Source: Mucilaginibacter sp. (lineage in GTDB: Bacteria; Bacteroidota; Bacteroidia; Sphingobacteriales; Sphingobacteriaceae). From it: a stretch of DNA of 64,000 bases. Position numbers and translations under genes: made by a program. Below, in pieces: positions 27,082 through 35,629 of this stretch; within the stretch, counting starts at the first letter, position 1, and each line of letters opens with the position of its first letter. Under the pieces are notes generated by a model that had not been told where the DNA came from, made no database searches, and was given only the letters and a program-made list of their open reading frames with translations. The stretch spans positions 1 to 64,000 of the forward strand of contig NZ_JAQBOC010000073.1 of assembly GCF_028288225.1 (NCBI RefSeq), in the 5' to 3' direction.

Positions 27082-27375
27082 ATGTCGTTAAATTTTAAAC
27101 CTAATGAGGACAGAGTAGTAGTAGAAGCTGCTCCTGCCGAAACAAAAACTGCATCAGGGATTTATATACCTGAAACAGCGCAGGAAAAACCGCAAAAAGG
27201 AACAGTTGTTGCCGTAGGCCCTGGTAAGTATGCTGATTTGACCGGGAATTTGATCCCAATAAATTATAAAGCCGGAGATCAGATCTATTACGGAAAGTAT
27301 TCAGGTCAGGAACTTTCTATTGATGGGAAAGAATATTTAATTATGAAACAATCAGATATTTTAGGCTCTATCTAA
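27082..27375 (+). CDS. groS: Co-chaperonin GroES
   Basis: A 97-residue GroES of usual length, starting at the ATG at 27082 (MSLNFKPNEDRVVVEA). An upstream in-frame ATG at 27034 would add 16 unrelated residues and is rejected. The mobile-loop region (ETKTASGIYIPETAQEKPQKG) and GKYSGQE are typical. It caps the GroEL cavity in ATP-driven folding and lies 53 bases upstream of groL. Confidence 0.97.
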   Translation: MSLNFKPNEDRVVVEAAPAETKTASGIYIPETAQEKPQKGTVVAVGPGKYADLTGNLIPINYKAGDQIYYGKYSGQELSIDGKEYLIMKQSDILGSI

Positions 27376-27428
27376 TAACAAATTGAGTTAAATTAAAAAC
27401 TCTGTACATTACTAAAAAAACTAAAAAC

Positions 27429-29063
27429 ATGGCAAAACAAGTTAAATATAATGTTGAAGCACGCGATGCTCTGAAAAGGGGTGTTGATATTTTAGCCAAT
27501 GCGGTTAAAGTTACATTAGGCCCTAAAGGTCGTCACGTAATTATTGATAAAAAATTCGGTTCACCGGCTATTACAAAAGATGGCGTAACTGTAGCGAAAG
27601 AAATTGAGCTGAAAGATCCTATTGAAAATATGGGCGCTCAAATGTTAAAAGAAGTGGCATCAAAAACTGCTGATATCGCAGGTGATGGTACTACAACTGC
27701 TACTGTTTTAGCACAGGCAATTGTAACTGCAGGTATTAAAAACGTTGCTGCGGGCGCAAATCCAATGGATTTAAAACGCGGTATTGACAAAGCTGTAAGA
27801 GTAGTTGTTGAAAACCTGAAATCACAAAAACAGGATGTTGGTGATGACTTCAGTAAAATTAAGCAGGTAGCATCTATTTCTGCTAATAATGATGAAGTTA
27901 TTGGCGAAATGATTGCTGATGCTATGAAAAAGGTTGGTACTTCAGGTGTAATTACAGTTGAAGAAGCTAAAGGAACTGAAACAGAGGTAAAAACTGTTGA
28001 AGGCATGCAATTTGACCGTGGTTACCTTTCTCCTTACTTTGTAACCAATGCTGATAAAATGGAAGTGGAACTGGATAGCCCTTATATCCTGATCTATGAT
28101 AAAAAGATCTCTTCCATGAAAGAATTATTGCCAATACTTGAAAAACAAGTTCAAACAGGCAAACCACTTTTAATTATTGCTGAAGATTTGGACGGAGAAG
28201 CATTAGCTACATTAGTAGTTAATAAGATCCGTGGTTCGCTGAAAGTTGCTGCTGTTAAAGCTCCGGGTTTTGGTGATCGCCGTAAAGCAATGCTTGAAGA
28301 TATTGCTGTTTTGACAGGTGGTACTGTAATTTCTGAAGAAAGAGGCTACAAATTAGAAAGCGCCGATCTTGAAATGTTAGGTAAAGCTGAAAAAATCACC
28401 ATTGATAAAGATAATACAACAATTATTAATGGCGATGGTGACCCTGAAACTATTAAAGGCAGAGTAGGTGAAATCAGAACTCAAATAGAAACTACTACTT
28501 CTGATTATGATAAAGAAAAATTACAGGAGCGTTTAGCCAAATTATCAGGCGGTGTTGCTGTACTTTATATAGGTGCTGCTTCTGAAGTTGAGATGAAGGA
28601 AAAGAAAGACCGTGTTGACGATGCTTTACATGCAACCCGTGCGGCTGTTGAAGAAGGTATAGTTGCAGGTGGTGGTGTTGCATTCATCCGCGCTGTTGAA
28701 GCTTTGGTAGATCTTAAAGGCGACAATGATGATGAAAACACAGGGATTCAGATCATCCGCCGTGCTATTGAAGAGCCATTGCGTCAGATCTGCGAAAACG
28801 CAGGTATCGAAGGTTCTATCGTAGTGCAGAAAGTAAAAGAAGGCAAAGCTGATTTTGGTTACAATGCACGCACTGATAAATATGAAAATTTAATTGGTGC
28901 AGGTGTTATTGATCCTACTAAGGTAGGTCGTGTAGCTTTAGAGAACGCAGCTTCAATTGCATCAATGTTGTTAACAACAGAATGTGTATTGGCTGATGAT
29001 CCTGAAGATGCTCCTGCTGGCGGTCCACCAATGGGTGGCGGCGGTATGGGCGGCATGATGTAA
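27429..29063 (+). CDS. groL: Chaperonin GroEL
   Basis: A 544-residue GroEL with the ATP-binding GDGTTTATVLAQAI motif (about 86-99), the conserved ARDALKRGVD start and the C-terminal Gly-Gly-Met tail. It forms the 14-mer folding chamber in the cytoplasm. Codon use is even and conserved, as expected for a highly expressed gene. Heptamer repeat arms and a terminator follow. Confidence 0.98.
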   Translation: MAKQVKYNVEARDALKRGVDILANAVKVTLGPKGRHVIIDKKFGSPAITKDGVTVAKEIELKDPIENMGAQMLKEVASKTADIAGDGTTTATVLAQAIVTAGIKNVAAGANPMDLKRGIDKAVRVVVENLKSQKQDVGDDFSKIKQVASISANNDEVIGEMIADAMKKVGTSGVITVEEAKGTETEVKTVEGMQFDRGYLSPYFVTNADKMEVELDSPYILIYDKKISSMKELLPILEKQVQTGKPLLIIAEDLDGEALATLVVNKIRGSLKVAAVKAPGFGDRRKAMLEDIAVLTGGTVISEERGYKLESADLEMLGKAEKITIDKDNTTIINGDGDPETIKGRVGEIRTQIETTTSDYDKEKLQERLAKLSGGVAVLYIGAASEVEMKEKKDRVDDALHATRAAVEEGIVAGGGVAFIRAVEALVDLKGDNDDENTGIQIIRRAIEEPLRQICENAGIEGSIVVQKVKEGKADFGYNARTDKYENLIGAGVIDPTKVGRVALENAASIASMLLTTECVLADDPEDAPAGGPPMGGGGMGGMM

Positions 29064-29070
29064 GCCATAA

Positions 29071-29136
29071 AGTCCAAAGTCTTGAGTCTGTTGTCAAAAA
29101 GTACTTAATTTAACTTTCGACTACTGACTTAAGACT
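29071..29136. repeat. AGTCNNN inverted heptamer repeat after groL
   Basis: The plus arm from 29071 (AGTCCAA, AGTCTTG, AGTCTGT, TGTCAAA) faces a minus arm at 29112-29136 (AGTCTTA, AGTCAGT, AGTCGAA). It starts 7 bases after the groL stop. The unit is the same as at 15941 and 48855. Confidence 0.8.
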
Positions 29137-29150
29137 AAATACTAAAAACA

Positions 29151-29189
29151 AAACCCCCTGTCTGTTTTACCAGACAAGGGGTTTGTTTT
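29151..29189 (+). terminator. Rho-independent terminator after groL
   Basis: Arms AAACCCC-TGTCTG and CAGACA-GGGGTTT (29151-29164 / 29171-29184, one mismatched pair) around a 6-base loop, followed by GTTTTT. Confidence 0.88.
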
Positions 29190-29344
29190 TATAACGAGTT
29201 GTTTCGTCATTTTAAGGTAAACGGGTGGTCATCTGTTAATCAAATGATTGATTAAGTAATATTCGGGTTACAAATAGCAGTATTTTTGTGTAAGAAATCG
29301 ATGGCAAGGCAATTAGGCACAGCATTTGAAGATACACGGATATT

Positions 29345-29446
29345 ATGAAAAATTTAACAGAAACAGCAAAGCATATCCAGATCCAAATAGTAGAATGGGT
29401 GTTTTTTAAAGGCCCGGAACTTTTTATAACTATCTACGGCAAATAA
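29345..29446 (+). CDS. Possible 33-residue peptide (unsupported)
   Basis: An ATG at 29345 opens a 33-codon frame (MKNLTETAKHIQIQIVEWVF... ending TIYGK). A 15-codon frame at 29300 overlaps it by ATGA, and a TAnnTTTG-type box lies at 29281. I recognise no family, and chance ORFs of this length are common, so this is only a candidate. Confidence 0.15.
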   Translation: MKNLTETAKHIQIQIVEWVFFKGPELFITIYGK

Positions 29447-29455
29447 TAAAATTTT

Positions 29456-29463
29456 TAACTTTG
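29456..29463 (+). promoter_or_regulatory. -7 promoter element for the MscS gene
   Basis: TAACTTTG fits TAnnTTTG and lies 10 bases before the ATG at 29474. No clear -33 element was found. Confidence 0.35.
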
Positions 29464-29473
29464 CTTCCAACTT

Positions 29474-30262
29474 ATGGAAGTAAAAGAATTTTACCAGGAA
29501 TTTCACAAATGGCTCATTACCCGCGGGCCAAGCTACATTTTCGGAATTGTAGTTTTTATAATCGGTCTTTGGCTCATCAGGTTTATCCGCTCACGCCTGC
29601 GCGACCGAATGAGCAGAAACAAAGTTCATTCATCATTACAACCCTTCTTTCTTAGTCTCAGCATTACCAGCTTATATATCTTATTGATCATTTCAGTTAT
29701 GAATATTATTGGCTTTGAGCTAACTATATTCACAACCATTATAGGTGCATTTAGCGTTGCAGCCGGTTTAGCCTTATCCGGCACGTTCCAAAACTTTGCC
29801 GGTGGCGTATTAATATTATTATTAAAACCCTTTGAGCTCGACGATAGCATTTTAGCGCAAGGACAGGATGGTAGAGTAACCTCTATCCAAATATTCTACA
29901 CCGTATTGCTTACAGCTGATAATAAGACTGTTATTATCCCTAATGGCAAACTATTTAACGAAGTAATTGTGAACGTAACCCGCGAGGGTAAAAGGCGTTT
30001 GGATTTTGATGTGAAACTAGCTTATGCTGCAGATATTGATAAGGCCAAAAAAGTAATGCTGGAAGCCATCAAGTCGACAAAAAATGTATTGGTAACACCG
30101 GCGGCAAGGGTAGGGCTTATTGGGCTTGACAGCGATAGCATCAGGATTACCGTAAATGTTTGGGTTGAACCGGGCAACTTTTTGGATGTTAAAATAGCCT
30201 TGATGGAAAAGATCATTAAGGACCTTGGTGCTGCCGGTATCAATTTTCCTAAGCCCGGCTAA
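29474..30262 (+). CDS. Small-conductance mechanosensitive channel (MscS family)
   Basis: A 262-residue MscS-type channel with three transmembrane segments (about 18-37, 60-80 and the pore helix at about 84-110 with Ala/Gly packing: GAFSVAAGLALSGTFQNFAGG), a beta domain (about 115-170, VIIPNGKLFNEVIVN) and a C-terminal alpha/beta domain. It opens under membrane tension and releases osmolytes. It appears monocistronic. Confidence 0.92.
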   Translation: MEVKEFYQEFHKWLITRGPSYIFGIVVFIIGLWLIRFIRSRLRDRMSRNKVHSSLQPFFLSLSITSLYILLIISVMNIIGFELTIFTTIIGAFSVAAGLALSGTFQNFAGGVLILLLKPFELDDSILAQGQDGRVTSIQIFYTVLLTADNKTVIIPNGKLFNEVIVNVTREGKRRLDFDVKLAYAADIDKAKKVMLEAIKSTKNVLVTPAARVGLIGLDSDSIRITVNVWVEPGNFLDVKIALMEKIIKDLGAAGINFPKPG

Positions 30263-30312
30263 TCAGCAAAACAAATCGTTAGCTATACTTCTAAACACTA
30301 AACAAGGTCAAT

Positions 30313-30434
30313 AGGGGCTCCGCTGGAGTCTGGGAAGATTATTAAATATTGCATGAGCTCCATAGGAGCTTCCTGTTTATAGAAAAAAAATTAAGCAAAG
30401 TCCTGGCTCCATAGGAGCCTCCTAATATAATTTC
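30313..30434. repeat. Three short hairpins of the GCTCC-N3-GGAGC type
   Basis: Three copies of a small palindrome (GGCTCCGCTGGAGTC, AGCTCCATAGGAGCT, GGCTCCATAGGAGCC) begin near 30316, 30357 and 30404, each followed by an AT-rich stretch. They fill the gap between the convergent MscS and DUF58 genes. Confidence 0.75.
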
Positions 30435-30441
30435 CGGCTAA

Positions 30442-31788
30442 TCAGATCTTTTGCTTTGCTTTTAGCTCCAAATATCTGTTAATGGTATTAACTGTGAGGT
30501 TTTGCGGAGAGGTTAAAATTGATTGAATATTGTGTTTTGCCAGCTCTTTTACTATCAGCTTTTTATCGTAGGCGAATTTTTCGGCAATTGTTTTTATGTA
30601 GATCTCCTCAACATCACCGGCAGGGCTTTCGCTTACTTTTTTTAACTCGGTATTTTCAAAAAACACTACCAGTAAAAGATGAAATTTGGCAATCCGCTTT
30701 AAAAAAGGCAGTTGCCGTTGTAAAGCCGACATACTTTCGTAATTGGTAAAAAACACTACCAGGCTACGCTGTTTAATTATGTTGCGAATTGTGGCATATA
30801 ACAGTTCCAGGTTGGTTTCAAGGTAGCGCGTTTTCTCTTTGTATAACACCTCCAGGATCTTATTGATCTGGGTGGGACGTCTTTCAGCCGGAATTACAGC
30901 CCCAATTTTTTCAGCCACGGTTATCAGCCCGGCTTTGTCTTCTTTAAGCAAAGCTATGTTTGATAATACCAGGCTCGCATTTATTGCATAATCTAAAAGA
31001 CTCAATCCTTCAAAAGGCATTTTCATAGCCCTTGATTTATCTATCACACAATACACATGCTGCGATTTTTCATCAGTATATGAGTTTGTCATTAAGTTGC
31101 CTTGCCGGGCAGTTGCCTTCCAGTTTATGGTGCGGTAATCATCGCCTTGTACATAGTTTTTTACCTGCTCAAACTCAAGGCTATGGCCCAGCCGCCTTAT
31201 TTTTTTTATGCCGATCTCTGACAGGTTGTTTGATATGGCCATCAGCTCATATTTGCGCATCTGCAAAAAGGAAGGATATACAGCTAATGTTTCACCCTGG
31301 CTAAAATTATACCGCCGCCTTACAAGCCCTAATGGCGACATCACATATACCCTGATATACCCAAACTCATATTCTCCCCGTCTTGTAGGGCGTAAAGTAT
31401 AACTTATAAGCTTTCGCTGGCGGGGTTTTAAAAACGTTTTAAACCAAATATCCCTTTTTTGAAACTGAAAAGGTATTTCGTCAATAATCCCAACATTTAT
31501 ATTAAACGGATACCAGTTTTCTATATAGATGCCTAATTCGTTATCATCGCTATTGCTCAAACGTTCAGGAGCATGACGTTTTGCAAATACACCTTTGGGC
31601 GATCTGTATAGCATCAGTATATCGGCCAAAGTAAGCAATATTAGTGTATTAAATACCAGCTCGGGAATTATATCGAACCATGGGAAAAAGAAAGCAAACA
31701 TAAACAGTACCACACAACAGCCAAGCCCTATAAAAAGGCGGCTGGTTAAAAACAGGTCTGTATAAAATAATCTAAAAACTTTCTTCAC
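30442..31788 (-). CDS. DUF58 domain-containing protein
   Basis: A 448-residue protein with two N-terminal transmembrane helices (about 13-55), a beta-rich middle, and the DUF58 core (about 200-300; DYRTINWKATARQGNLMTNSYTDE split across the motif) with a vWA-like end. DUF58 proteins are encoded next to MoxR ATPases and are thought to act with them in maturation of membrane or stress-related proteins. It is the last gene of the moxR operon, 73 bases from moxR, with a repeat arm in that gap. Confidence 0.88.
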   Translation of the reverse strand: MKKVFRLFYTDLFLTSRLFIGLGCCVVLFMFAFFFPWFDIIPELVFNTLILLTLADILMLYRSPKGVFAKRHAPERLSNSDDNELGIYIENWYPFNINVGIIDEIPFQFQKRDIWFKTFLKPRQRKLISYTLRPTRRGEYEFGYIRVYVMSPLGLVRRRYNFSQGETLAVYPSFLQMRKYELMAISNNLSEIGIKKIRRLGHSLEFEQVKNYVQGDDYRTINWKATARQGNLMTNSYTDEKSQHVYCVIDKSRAMKMPFEGLSLLDYAINASLVLSNIALLKEDKAGLITVAEKIGAVIPAERRPTQINKILEVLYKEKTRYLETNLELLYATIRNIIKQRSLVVFFTNYESMSALQRQLPFLKRIAKFHLLLVVFFENTELKKVSESPAGDVEEIYIKTIAEKFAYDKKLIVKELAKHNIQSILTSPQNLTVNTINRYLELKAKQKI

Positions 31789-31831
31789 TTATAGTACTCT
31801 TAAAATTCTGCTGAAAGTGTCCTGGATTTCC

Positions 31832-31864
31832 CCTAATCTCTAACCTCCAATCACTAATCTCTTA
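31832..31864 (-). repeat. GAGATTA-type heptamer arm at the moxR stop codon
   Basis: On the minus strand it reads as GAGATTA, GTGATTG, GAGGTTA, GAGATTA units and begins at the TAA stop of moxR. No facing arm is evident. Confidence 0.75.
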
Positions 31865-32839
31865 CCTGGGTATCTCAATTTTCTGGATAATCTGTGCCAC
31901 TATATCATCAGGGGTAACGCCTTCCATTTCCTTGTCAGGCGTAAGCATAATACGGTGCCTTAAAACGGGTATGGCAACATAGGTAATATCTTCAGGTGTT
32001 ACAAAGTCGCGGCCCCTTATAGCAGCCAATGCCTTGGCCGCATTTACTATAGCTAATGATGCACGAGGCGACCCGCCCAGGTATAATGATTTGTTGTTAC
32101 GGCTCTCGTGAATAATTTTAGCAACATAAACCAGTAATTTTTCTTCAACATGCAGCCCCTTTACTATTGCCCGAAGCGAAACAATATCATGTGCGGATAA
32201 TACCGGGCTGATATGGCTTAGCTGATCGGCAGTTTTTTGCTGATGCTGTTGTGTAATTATTGCTATCTCTTCATCAAGCGTTGGATACGGGATCTCTATC
32301 TTAAATAAAAAACGGTCAAGCTGTGCTTCCGGTAAACGATAAGTACCCTCGTGTTCAACCGGGTTTTGCGTGGCCAGCACTATAAAAGGCTCTTCCATTT
32401 TATAGGCTTTGCCGTCAATAGTTAGCTGGCGTTCTTCCATTACCTCAAACAAGGCCGACTGCGTTTTGGCGGGTGCCCGATTAATTTCATCAATCAATAT
32501 AATATTGCCAAAAATTGGCCCATGCTTAAATTCAAACTCGGTGGTTTTCGGACTAAAAATGGATGTTCCCAAAATGTCCGAAGGCATCAGGTCGGGCGTG
32601 AACTGGATCCTTGAATATTTTGCATCAATTGATTTGGCAATAAGTTTGGCGGTTAAAGTTTTGGCCACGCCCGGCACTCCTTCAATCAATATATGCCCGT
32701 CCGCAAGTATCCCTGCAATCAGCAGGTCGATACTATCATGCTGACCGACAATGATTTTTGAAAGTGTCACCTTTATCTGCTCAACAGCCGTATTCAGCTT
32801 ACTAAGGTCAGTTCTTTGTTCAAATATTTCCTCTTCCAT
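31862..32839 (-). CDS. MoxR-family AAA+ ATPase
   Basis: A 325-residue AAA+ protein: Walker A GVPGVAKT (about 55-62), Walker B IILIDEINR (about 113-121), sensor 1 ATQNP, and a C-terminal lid with GGSPRAS. MoxR ATPases act as chaperones for metal insertion or assembly of partner proteins, often with vWA/DUF58 proteins. It is 2 bases downstream of the DUF4350 gene in the same operon. Confidence 0.93.
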   Translation of the reverse strand: MEEEIFEQRTDLSKLNTAVEQIKVTLSKIIVGQHDSIDLLIAGILADGHILIEGVPGVAKTLTAKLIAKSIDAKYSRIQFTPDLMPSDILGTSIFSPKTTEFEFKHGPIFGNIILIDEINRAPAKTQSALFEVMEERQLTIDGKAYKMEEPFIVLATQNPVEHEGTYRLPEAQLDRFLFKIEIPYPTLDEEIAIITQQHQQKTADQLSHISPVLSAHDIVSLRAIVKGLHVEEKLLVYVAKIIHESRNNKSLYLGGSPRASLAIVNAAKALAAIRGRDFVTPEDITYVAIPVLRHRIMLTPDKEMEGVTPDDIVAQIIQKIEIPR

Positions 32840-32841
32840 AA

Positions 32842-34020
32842 TTACCTGGCTTGGTTATAAAAATTTTCTATCAGTTTATTTAATTCAATTAGCTCTCTGT
32901 CGCTAACACGTTCCTGCACGCTTATGTATTTAATATAGTTAACTAACTCATTGGCAAATTTGCTTTTAAGCCCTAGTTTACCGGTGAGCTTTTCAATAAA
33001 TTCATCATCAAGCTTGCTGGTTTTTACCTGGTGTTCATCACGCAGGTATGTTAAAAGGTAGAGGATTTTTTTTTGTGCGATGTTGGCATTGTTCCGTTTT
33101 TCGTAATATACCCGGCCCACAACGTTCACAAAATCCAAAGTGGAGTTATTAAGCGGCTCAATTACGGGGATTACACGTTGCCGGCGTTTAATTTCATACA
33201 ACACAAAAATCAGCAAACTAAATAAAGCTATATAATATGCCCAGAGCAAAGCCGGATTGCTTAAAAATAAGCGCATAGGAGAGTCGTCGCCTTCATCGCC
33301 CTGGGTATAGTATTCATCCAGAATTATTTGTTTACTGCTTTTTAAAAATGATAAAGCTGTTGCAGCATATGTGGCCCCGTCGGTTTTAAGCAAGCTGTAA
33401 TTACTGAAAAACTTCGGGTTAGCACACAAATATAAATTGCCTTTGCCGAAGGCATATTTGATAAAGTTAGCCTTATGTTGGGCATTCTCGCCCAGGACAA
33501 CTGCATGTAAGGTGTCAAATTTGGCAAAGTATAAACCACCCACGCCTTTGTCAATACTTAATCGTTTTTTGGGGGTTAAGTAAGGGCTCAGAAAACTTAC
33601 TTCGGTATTTGCGTTGTTAAGTTTAAAATCAGCTTTGATTTGAATGCTCAATTTTTTTTCGAGTAGCTTTCCGTAATATTCTGCTGCTATAAAAATATCA
33701 TTTCCTTCCTTTATATATTTTATAAGTTGTGTATAGTCCGGCTTTGAAAATTCAACACCAGGGCAAATAATAATATAAGGGGCTTGCTTAATTGAATCTT
33801 CGGCAATTACATTGTAAACAGGCTGGCGATAGGTGCTTATATGGGCGCCCGGAAAAATGTCTTTTAACTGGTTTGATAAAATGTAGGTACCATAAGGGAT
33901 TTTATCCTTATTACTCAGCGTTTCGGCCCAGTCAATGGCCTTTGGCTGATTAATTTTGGCGACAATATAAATGGTTAGCAGTGCTGCTCCAATTATAAGA
34001 TATACTTTCAGGCTCTTCAT
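32842..34020 (-). CDS. DUF4350 domain-containing membrane protein
   Basis: A 392-residue protein with an N-terminal transmembrane anchor (about 5-22), a DUF4350 domain (about 35-230, related to the GATase-like fold), a second transmembrane helix (about 250-270) and a cytoplasmic helical tail. It overlaps the upstream DUF4129 gene by 4 bases. The DUF4129-DUF4350-MoxR-DUF58 order is a recurrent Bacteroidota cluster; biochemical function is unknown. Confidence 0.85.
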   Translation of the reverse strand: MKSLKVYLIIGAALLTIYIVAKINQPKAIDWAETLSNKDKIPYGTYILSNQLKDIFPGAHISTYRQPVYNVIAEDSIKQAPYIIICPGVEFSKPDYTQLIKYIKEGNDIFIAAEYYGKLLEKKLSIQIKADFKLNNANTEVSFLSPYLTPKKRLSIDKGVGGLYFAKFDTLHAVVLGENAQHKANFIKYAFGKGNLYLCANPKFFSNYSLLKTDGATYAATALSFLKSSKQIILDEYYTQGDEGDDSPMRLFLSNPALLWAYYIALFSLLIFVLYEIKRRQRVIPVIEPLNNSTLDFVNVVGRVYYEKRNNANIAQKKILYLLTYLRDEHQVKTSKLDDEFIEKLTGKLGLKSKFANELVNYIKYISVQERVSDRELIELNKLIENFYNQAR

Positions 34021-34754
34021 GGCAATTGCTTTTTAAAGTCCTGGAAAAGCAGATCGATGTTAGCGAATGCCTGTTTGCTAATTGCAAAATTGCCATACCA
34101 AACATATTCAAACTGCCGGGTAAGCAAACCAAATATTTGTTTTTGCCGGGGATTGGTTAATTCATATAAATAAGCTGAGTTGGTTTTATTAATCTGCCAT
34201 TTTATTAAATTTTCATCGCTCAGCTGTTTTAAACACTTTAAATAAAGCAGGCGCACGGCAAGCCGGTAATTATGCTGCGCGATGGCTTTTTCAATTTCGG
34301 CATCAAAATTTATTTCATGAATATTTTCGAGCGATTCACTATAGGGCAAGCTTGTTTTCGCTGCTTCGCCCCTCCATAACCTGCCGGGCTCAATCCCTAC
34401 AGACTTAATTATTACATATATTACCAGGGTAACAGACATAGCCAATAAAAGATATTTAAAAACCTGCCCGCTGTATGGCACTCCTTCAAACCATGCTGTT
34501 ATTTTGTTCCATAGCCAATTCCAAAACCGGTCCCATAATGAGGGCTGGCCTGCGCCTATGGCTGTACTATTGTAATTAAAATCCTTATCTGCTTTAAACC
34601 TTTTTAGCGCTTGTTCATCAAATTTTTTAACCTGAATTTTTGAAGTATCAGTATGCACTTTGGCCTGTATCTTTTTAACTGTTGCAGGTGCAGCAGTAAA
34701 TGAGAACGACAAAAGCATCGCGGTTAGAAAAAATGATGGGATAAACTTTTTCAT
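34017..34754 (-). CDS. DUF4129 domain-containing protein
   Basis: A 245-residue protein with a signal peptide (about 1-22), one transmembrane helix (about 105-123) and the DUF4129 helical domain at the C-terminus (about 165-240: RLAVRLLYLKCLKQL, then QIFGLLTRQFEYVWYG). It starts 2 bases after the upstream membrane-protein gene and overlaps DUF4350 by 4 bases. Confidence 0.85.
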   Translation of the reverse strand: MKKFIPSFFLTAMLLSFSFTAAPATVKKIQAKVHTDTSKIQVKKFDEQALKRFKADKDFNYNSTAIGAGQPSLWDRFWNWLWNKITAWFEGVPYSGQVFKYLLLAMSVTLVIYVIIKSVGIEPGRLWRGEAAKTSLPYSESLENIHEINFDAEIEKAIAQHNYRLAVRLLYLKCLKQLSDENLIKWQINKTNSAYLYELTNPRQKQIFGLLTRQFEYVWYGNFAISKQAFANIDLLFQDFKKQLP

Positions 34755-34756
34755 GT

Positions 34757-35629
34757 TTAATATTCTTCTGCCGGTAAAACCTGGTGGTCATTATCATTTT
34801 TACCCATCTGGTTAATGCGATCTAAAAGACCTGTTCCATCTTTTTCTTCCGACAGGCTGAAATAACATAATGAAATGGCAATGGCAGGTAAAATATTTAC
34901 AAGCATCAATATATTTTTAAGGGCGCTAAAAAAGATAGTTAGTGGAAAAGCAAATCGCTTAAGCGGAAACAGCTTGCCGCCAGCCTGTACAAATTCTAAG
35001 GAAATATTTACAAACAAGCCTGACATCAGTCCAATTATCCCCATAATAAAAATAACACCAAACACTACCCACCAATTATCTTTAATTAACCGGAAGCTTT
35101 TATTAAAAGCATATCTAAAAGAAGCATTTTCAATAACTATGATAGGAATTATGAGATAAAAAATAGGCATAAGATATATTCCCGGTATCAAACAAAAAAG
35201 AAAGCCAAGGGCCGATAGAATAGTTATCACTAAACCGCTGCCAAATGCCCTGAAAAAATAATACCTGAAATATCCCCATACTTCAGGCAGAGTAGCAGCA
35301 GAATTATTTTTTTGGATGTATAATGAAACGTAACATAAGGTAACCAGGAAAATACATAAATGCGCCAATATTAAAATGAATAGATTAGTTAATACGCTTA
35401 TTAAATAAATTAAGGCACGGGAGCGTTCTTCGTAATTATCGCTGGTATAGGAGTGCCCGGCATTATTTAAGGTGAATACAGTGGAAATGGTTCCGAGAAT
35501 TATAAAAAAACCGCAAATAATTAAGACGAAAATAAATAGTTGTTTAAAATTTTCCTTTAAAAAAGTGAAGGTATCGTTAATAATTTGGCCAAAGTCACGT
35601 AAACGTCTTAATTCAATAGGCTGTTTCAT
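34757..35629 (-). CDS. Multi-pass membrane protein of the spoIIM-moxR operon
   Basis: A 290-residue protein with about six hydrophobic helices (starting near 30, 78, 125, 145, 190 and 245) separated by short loops, resembling membrane domains of the glycerophosphoryl-diester-phosphodiesterase (GDPD_C/YciC-like) type. No catalytic motif is seen. It overlaps the 3' end of the spoIIM-like gene by 17 bases, so the pair is translationally linked. Confidence 0.75.
   Translation of the reverse strand: MKQPIELRRLRDFGQIINDTFTFLKENFKQLFIFVLIICGFFIILGTISTVFTLNNAGHSYTSDNYEERSRALIYLISVLTNLFILILAHLCIFLVTLCYVSLYIQKNNSAATLPEVWGYFRYYFFRAFGSGLVITILSALGFLFCLIPGIYLMPIFYLIIPIIVIENASFRYAFNKSFRLIKDNWWVVFGVIFIMGIIGLMSGLFVNISLEFVQAGGKLFPLKRFAFPLTIFFSALKNILMLVNILPAIAISLCYFSLSEEKDGTGLLDRINQMGKNDNDHQVLPAEEY

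Larger units (their letters stand above)
29064..29473. other. Intergenic region between groL and the MscS gene
   Basis: From left to right it contains the AGTCNNN inverted heptamer repeat (29071-29136), the groL terminator (29151-29189), a TATTTTTG box at 29281, two tiny ORFs (29300-29347 and 29345-29446) and a TAACTTTG box at 29456. Nothing else is recognised. Confidence 0.7.

Noticed and set aside
27638..28006. 122-codon minus-strand ORF inside groL
   Set aside because: Antisense shadow of groL, which is conserved throughout.
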